In this document: one piece after another, positions 14,983-16,007 of the stretch
How positions within the stretch are numbered: the first letter of the stretch is position 1
How the letters are laid out: the number at the start of each line of letters is the position of its first letter
Source of the DNA: an uncultured Kiritimatiellota bacterium
GTDB lineage: Bacteria; Verrucomicrobiota; Kiritimatiellia; RFP12; UBA1067
DNA: 16,007 nucleotides
Assembly (NCBI GenBank): GCA_934667425.1
Contig: CAKULV010000060.1
Coordinates: forward strand, 1 to 16,007
Direction of reading: 5' to 3'
Made by a program: the position numbers and the translations under genes
Notes under the pieces: model-generated
The model's input: the letters and a program-made list of their open reading frames with translations, nothing else
The model's database searches: none
What the model was told of the DNA's origin: nothing

Positions 14983-16007
14983 TTCTTCAGGAGCGCGTAG
15001 TTCTCCTTGAAGCCTTCCTCGGCCTTCTCGAGCATGGCCATCGCCTTCTCCTCGCCGACCTTCTTGACCAGCTGGCGGAAGCGGTTCTCGCCGAGATCCT
15101 TCGACACGGCGTCCTTCGCGAACGAGACCGTCGCGGACTTGTCCGCCGAGTCGAGCTTCACCTTGCCCGTCGTAGGATTGTACGTCCAGAGCGGGAAGTG
15201 GACGGAATCGACCGCCACCTTCTGGTGCGCCGGGCCAGTCTTCGTGAGAAGCCCCTGCTCGATGCAGTGCGCGTACGCGATGATGAGCGCCGGGCCGTTG
15301 TAGTTCTCGGCCTCGTTGAACGCCTTCACGGTCGCCGCCGGGTTCGCACCCATCGACACGTATGCGATGTAGACGTTCTTGTACTGCATCTGCATGAGGC
15401 CGAGGTTCTTCTTGGCCTGAACCTTTCCGCTCGCCGCGAACTTCGCGATCGCGCCGGTCGGCGTCGCCTTCGAGGCCTGCCCGCCCGTGTTGGAGTACAC
15501 TTCCGTGTCCATCACGAGGACCTTGACGTTCTTGCCCGAGGCGAGAACGTGGTCAAGCCCGCCGTAGCCGATGTCGTAGGCCCAGCCGTCGCCGCCGAGG
15601 ATCCACACCGACTTGCGCACGAGGTTGTCCGCGACAGTGAGCAGCTGCCTGCAGATGTCACAGCCAGCCTTGACGCCGGCTTCGCAGGCGACCTTGAGGT
15701 CCTTCACGAGCGCACGCATCTCCTCGACGCCCTGGCCCTTCTCGTCGAACTGGTTAACGGCTTTGATCTTCTCGCAGAGCGCCTTGAACTCGGCAGGGGC
15801 GCCCTCGGAGGCGATGACCTTGCCTACAAGTTCCATGGCGTAGTCGTGGAGCTTGTCCGCCGAGACGCGCATGCCCATGCCGAACTGCGCGTTGTCCTCG
15901 AAGAGCGAGTTCGACCAAGCCGGGCCCTTGCCGTCCCTGCGCTGGCAGTACGGGGTGGTCGGCAGGTTGCCGCCGTAGATCGACGAGCAGCCCGTCGCGT
16001 TCGCGAT
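14967..16007 (-). CDS. nifJ: Pyruvate:ferredoxin (flavodoxin) oxidoreductase, C-terminal part, 5'-truncated
   Basis: The frame is open to the window edge and 346 residues are present; the full enzyme is about 1170-1200 aa. The fragment covers the end of the thiamine-diphosphate domain. ATGCSSIYGGNLPT (fragment residues 4-17) contains a ligand Cys of the proximal 4Fe-4S cluster. Next come GPAWSNSLFEDNAQFGMGMR, the Mg/ThDP motif GDGWAYDIGYGG (139-150) and DTEVYSNTGGQASKATPTG (167-185). AYAHCIEQG contains a further candidate cluster Cys (about 248). The enzyme converts pyruvate and CoA to acetyl-CoA and CO2 with reduction of ferredoxin, the key oxygen-sensitive step of anaerobic fermentation. 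The C-terminus KKLSEM ends where oxygen-sensitive types without the extra C-terminal domain end. Confidence 0.95.
   Translation of the reverse strand: MANATGCSSIYGGNLPTTPYCQRRDGKGPAWSNSLFEDNAQFGMGMRVSADKLHDYAMELVGKVIASEGAPAEFKALCEKIKAVNQFDEKGQGVEEMRALVKDLKVACEAGVKAGCDICRQLLTVADNLVRKSVWILGGDGWAYDIGYGGLDHVLASGKNVKVLVMDTEVYSNTGGQASKATPTGAIAKFAASGKVQAKKNLGLMQMQYKNVYIAYVSMGANPAATVKAFNEAENYNGPALIIAYAHCIEQGLLTKTGPAHQKVAVDSVHFPLWTYNPTTGKVKLDSADKSATVSFAKDAVSKDLGENRFRQLVKKVGEEKAMAMLEKAEEGFKENYALLKKLSEM

Overview
The window is high-GC bacterial DNA from what looks like an anaerobe. The anaerobic clue is the C-terminal part of a pyruvate:ferredoxin oxidoreductase. A glycoside hydrolase family 2 enzyme with a DUF4982 domain, type II secretion (T2SS) pseudopilins, a secreted tandem SGNH hydrolase, a group II intron and a VapBC module together suggest an uncultured, polysaccharide-using member of the PVC group (Verrucomicrobiota/Kiritimatiellota/Lentisphaerota). 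That placement is inference from gene content only; no rRNA is present.

Layout. 1-1493 (+): 3' part of a GH2 glycosidase, ending at a 35-bp palindrome (1505-1539) that separates it from convergent genes. 7769-1547 (-): serA (ACT-domain phosphoglycerate dehydrogenase), then gspF, gspG, gspH, gspI, gspJ and gspK. The last four are packed with overlapping ends, three of the junctions in this run being translationally coupled or nearly so. No GspD secretin, GspE ATPase or GspC/L/M is visible, so the rest of the machine must be encoded elsewhere. 7770-7899: divergent promoter region. 7900-8721 (+): omega-amidase-type carbon-nitrogen hydrolase, overlapping at its 3' end with a convergent block. 12263-8685 (-): low-molecular-weight tyrosine phosphatase, tandem-domain SGNH/GDSL hydrolase, thiD and bioC, closely spaced or overlapping. 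About 12329-14129 (-): group II intron with an endonuclease-less reverse transcriptase/maturase and a clear domain V. 14840-14237 (-): vapBC-type toxin-antitoxin pair. 16007-14967 (-): PFOR C-terminal part with its terminator.

Across the window, four promoters share a near-identical extended -10 core (TGGTATAAT, usually TGTGGTATAAT) with no good -35. At two genes (the amidase and the SGNH hydrolase) this core lies only 9 and 7 nt from the ATG, which predicts leaderless or nearly leaderless mRNAs. No CRISPR array, tRNA or rRNA was seen. I did not find a clearly new multi-gene system. The items most worth a second look are the leaderless promoter class, the long perfect palindromes, the serA-linked pseudopilin operon and the two-headed SGNH enzyme.
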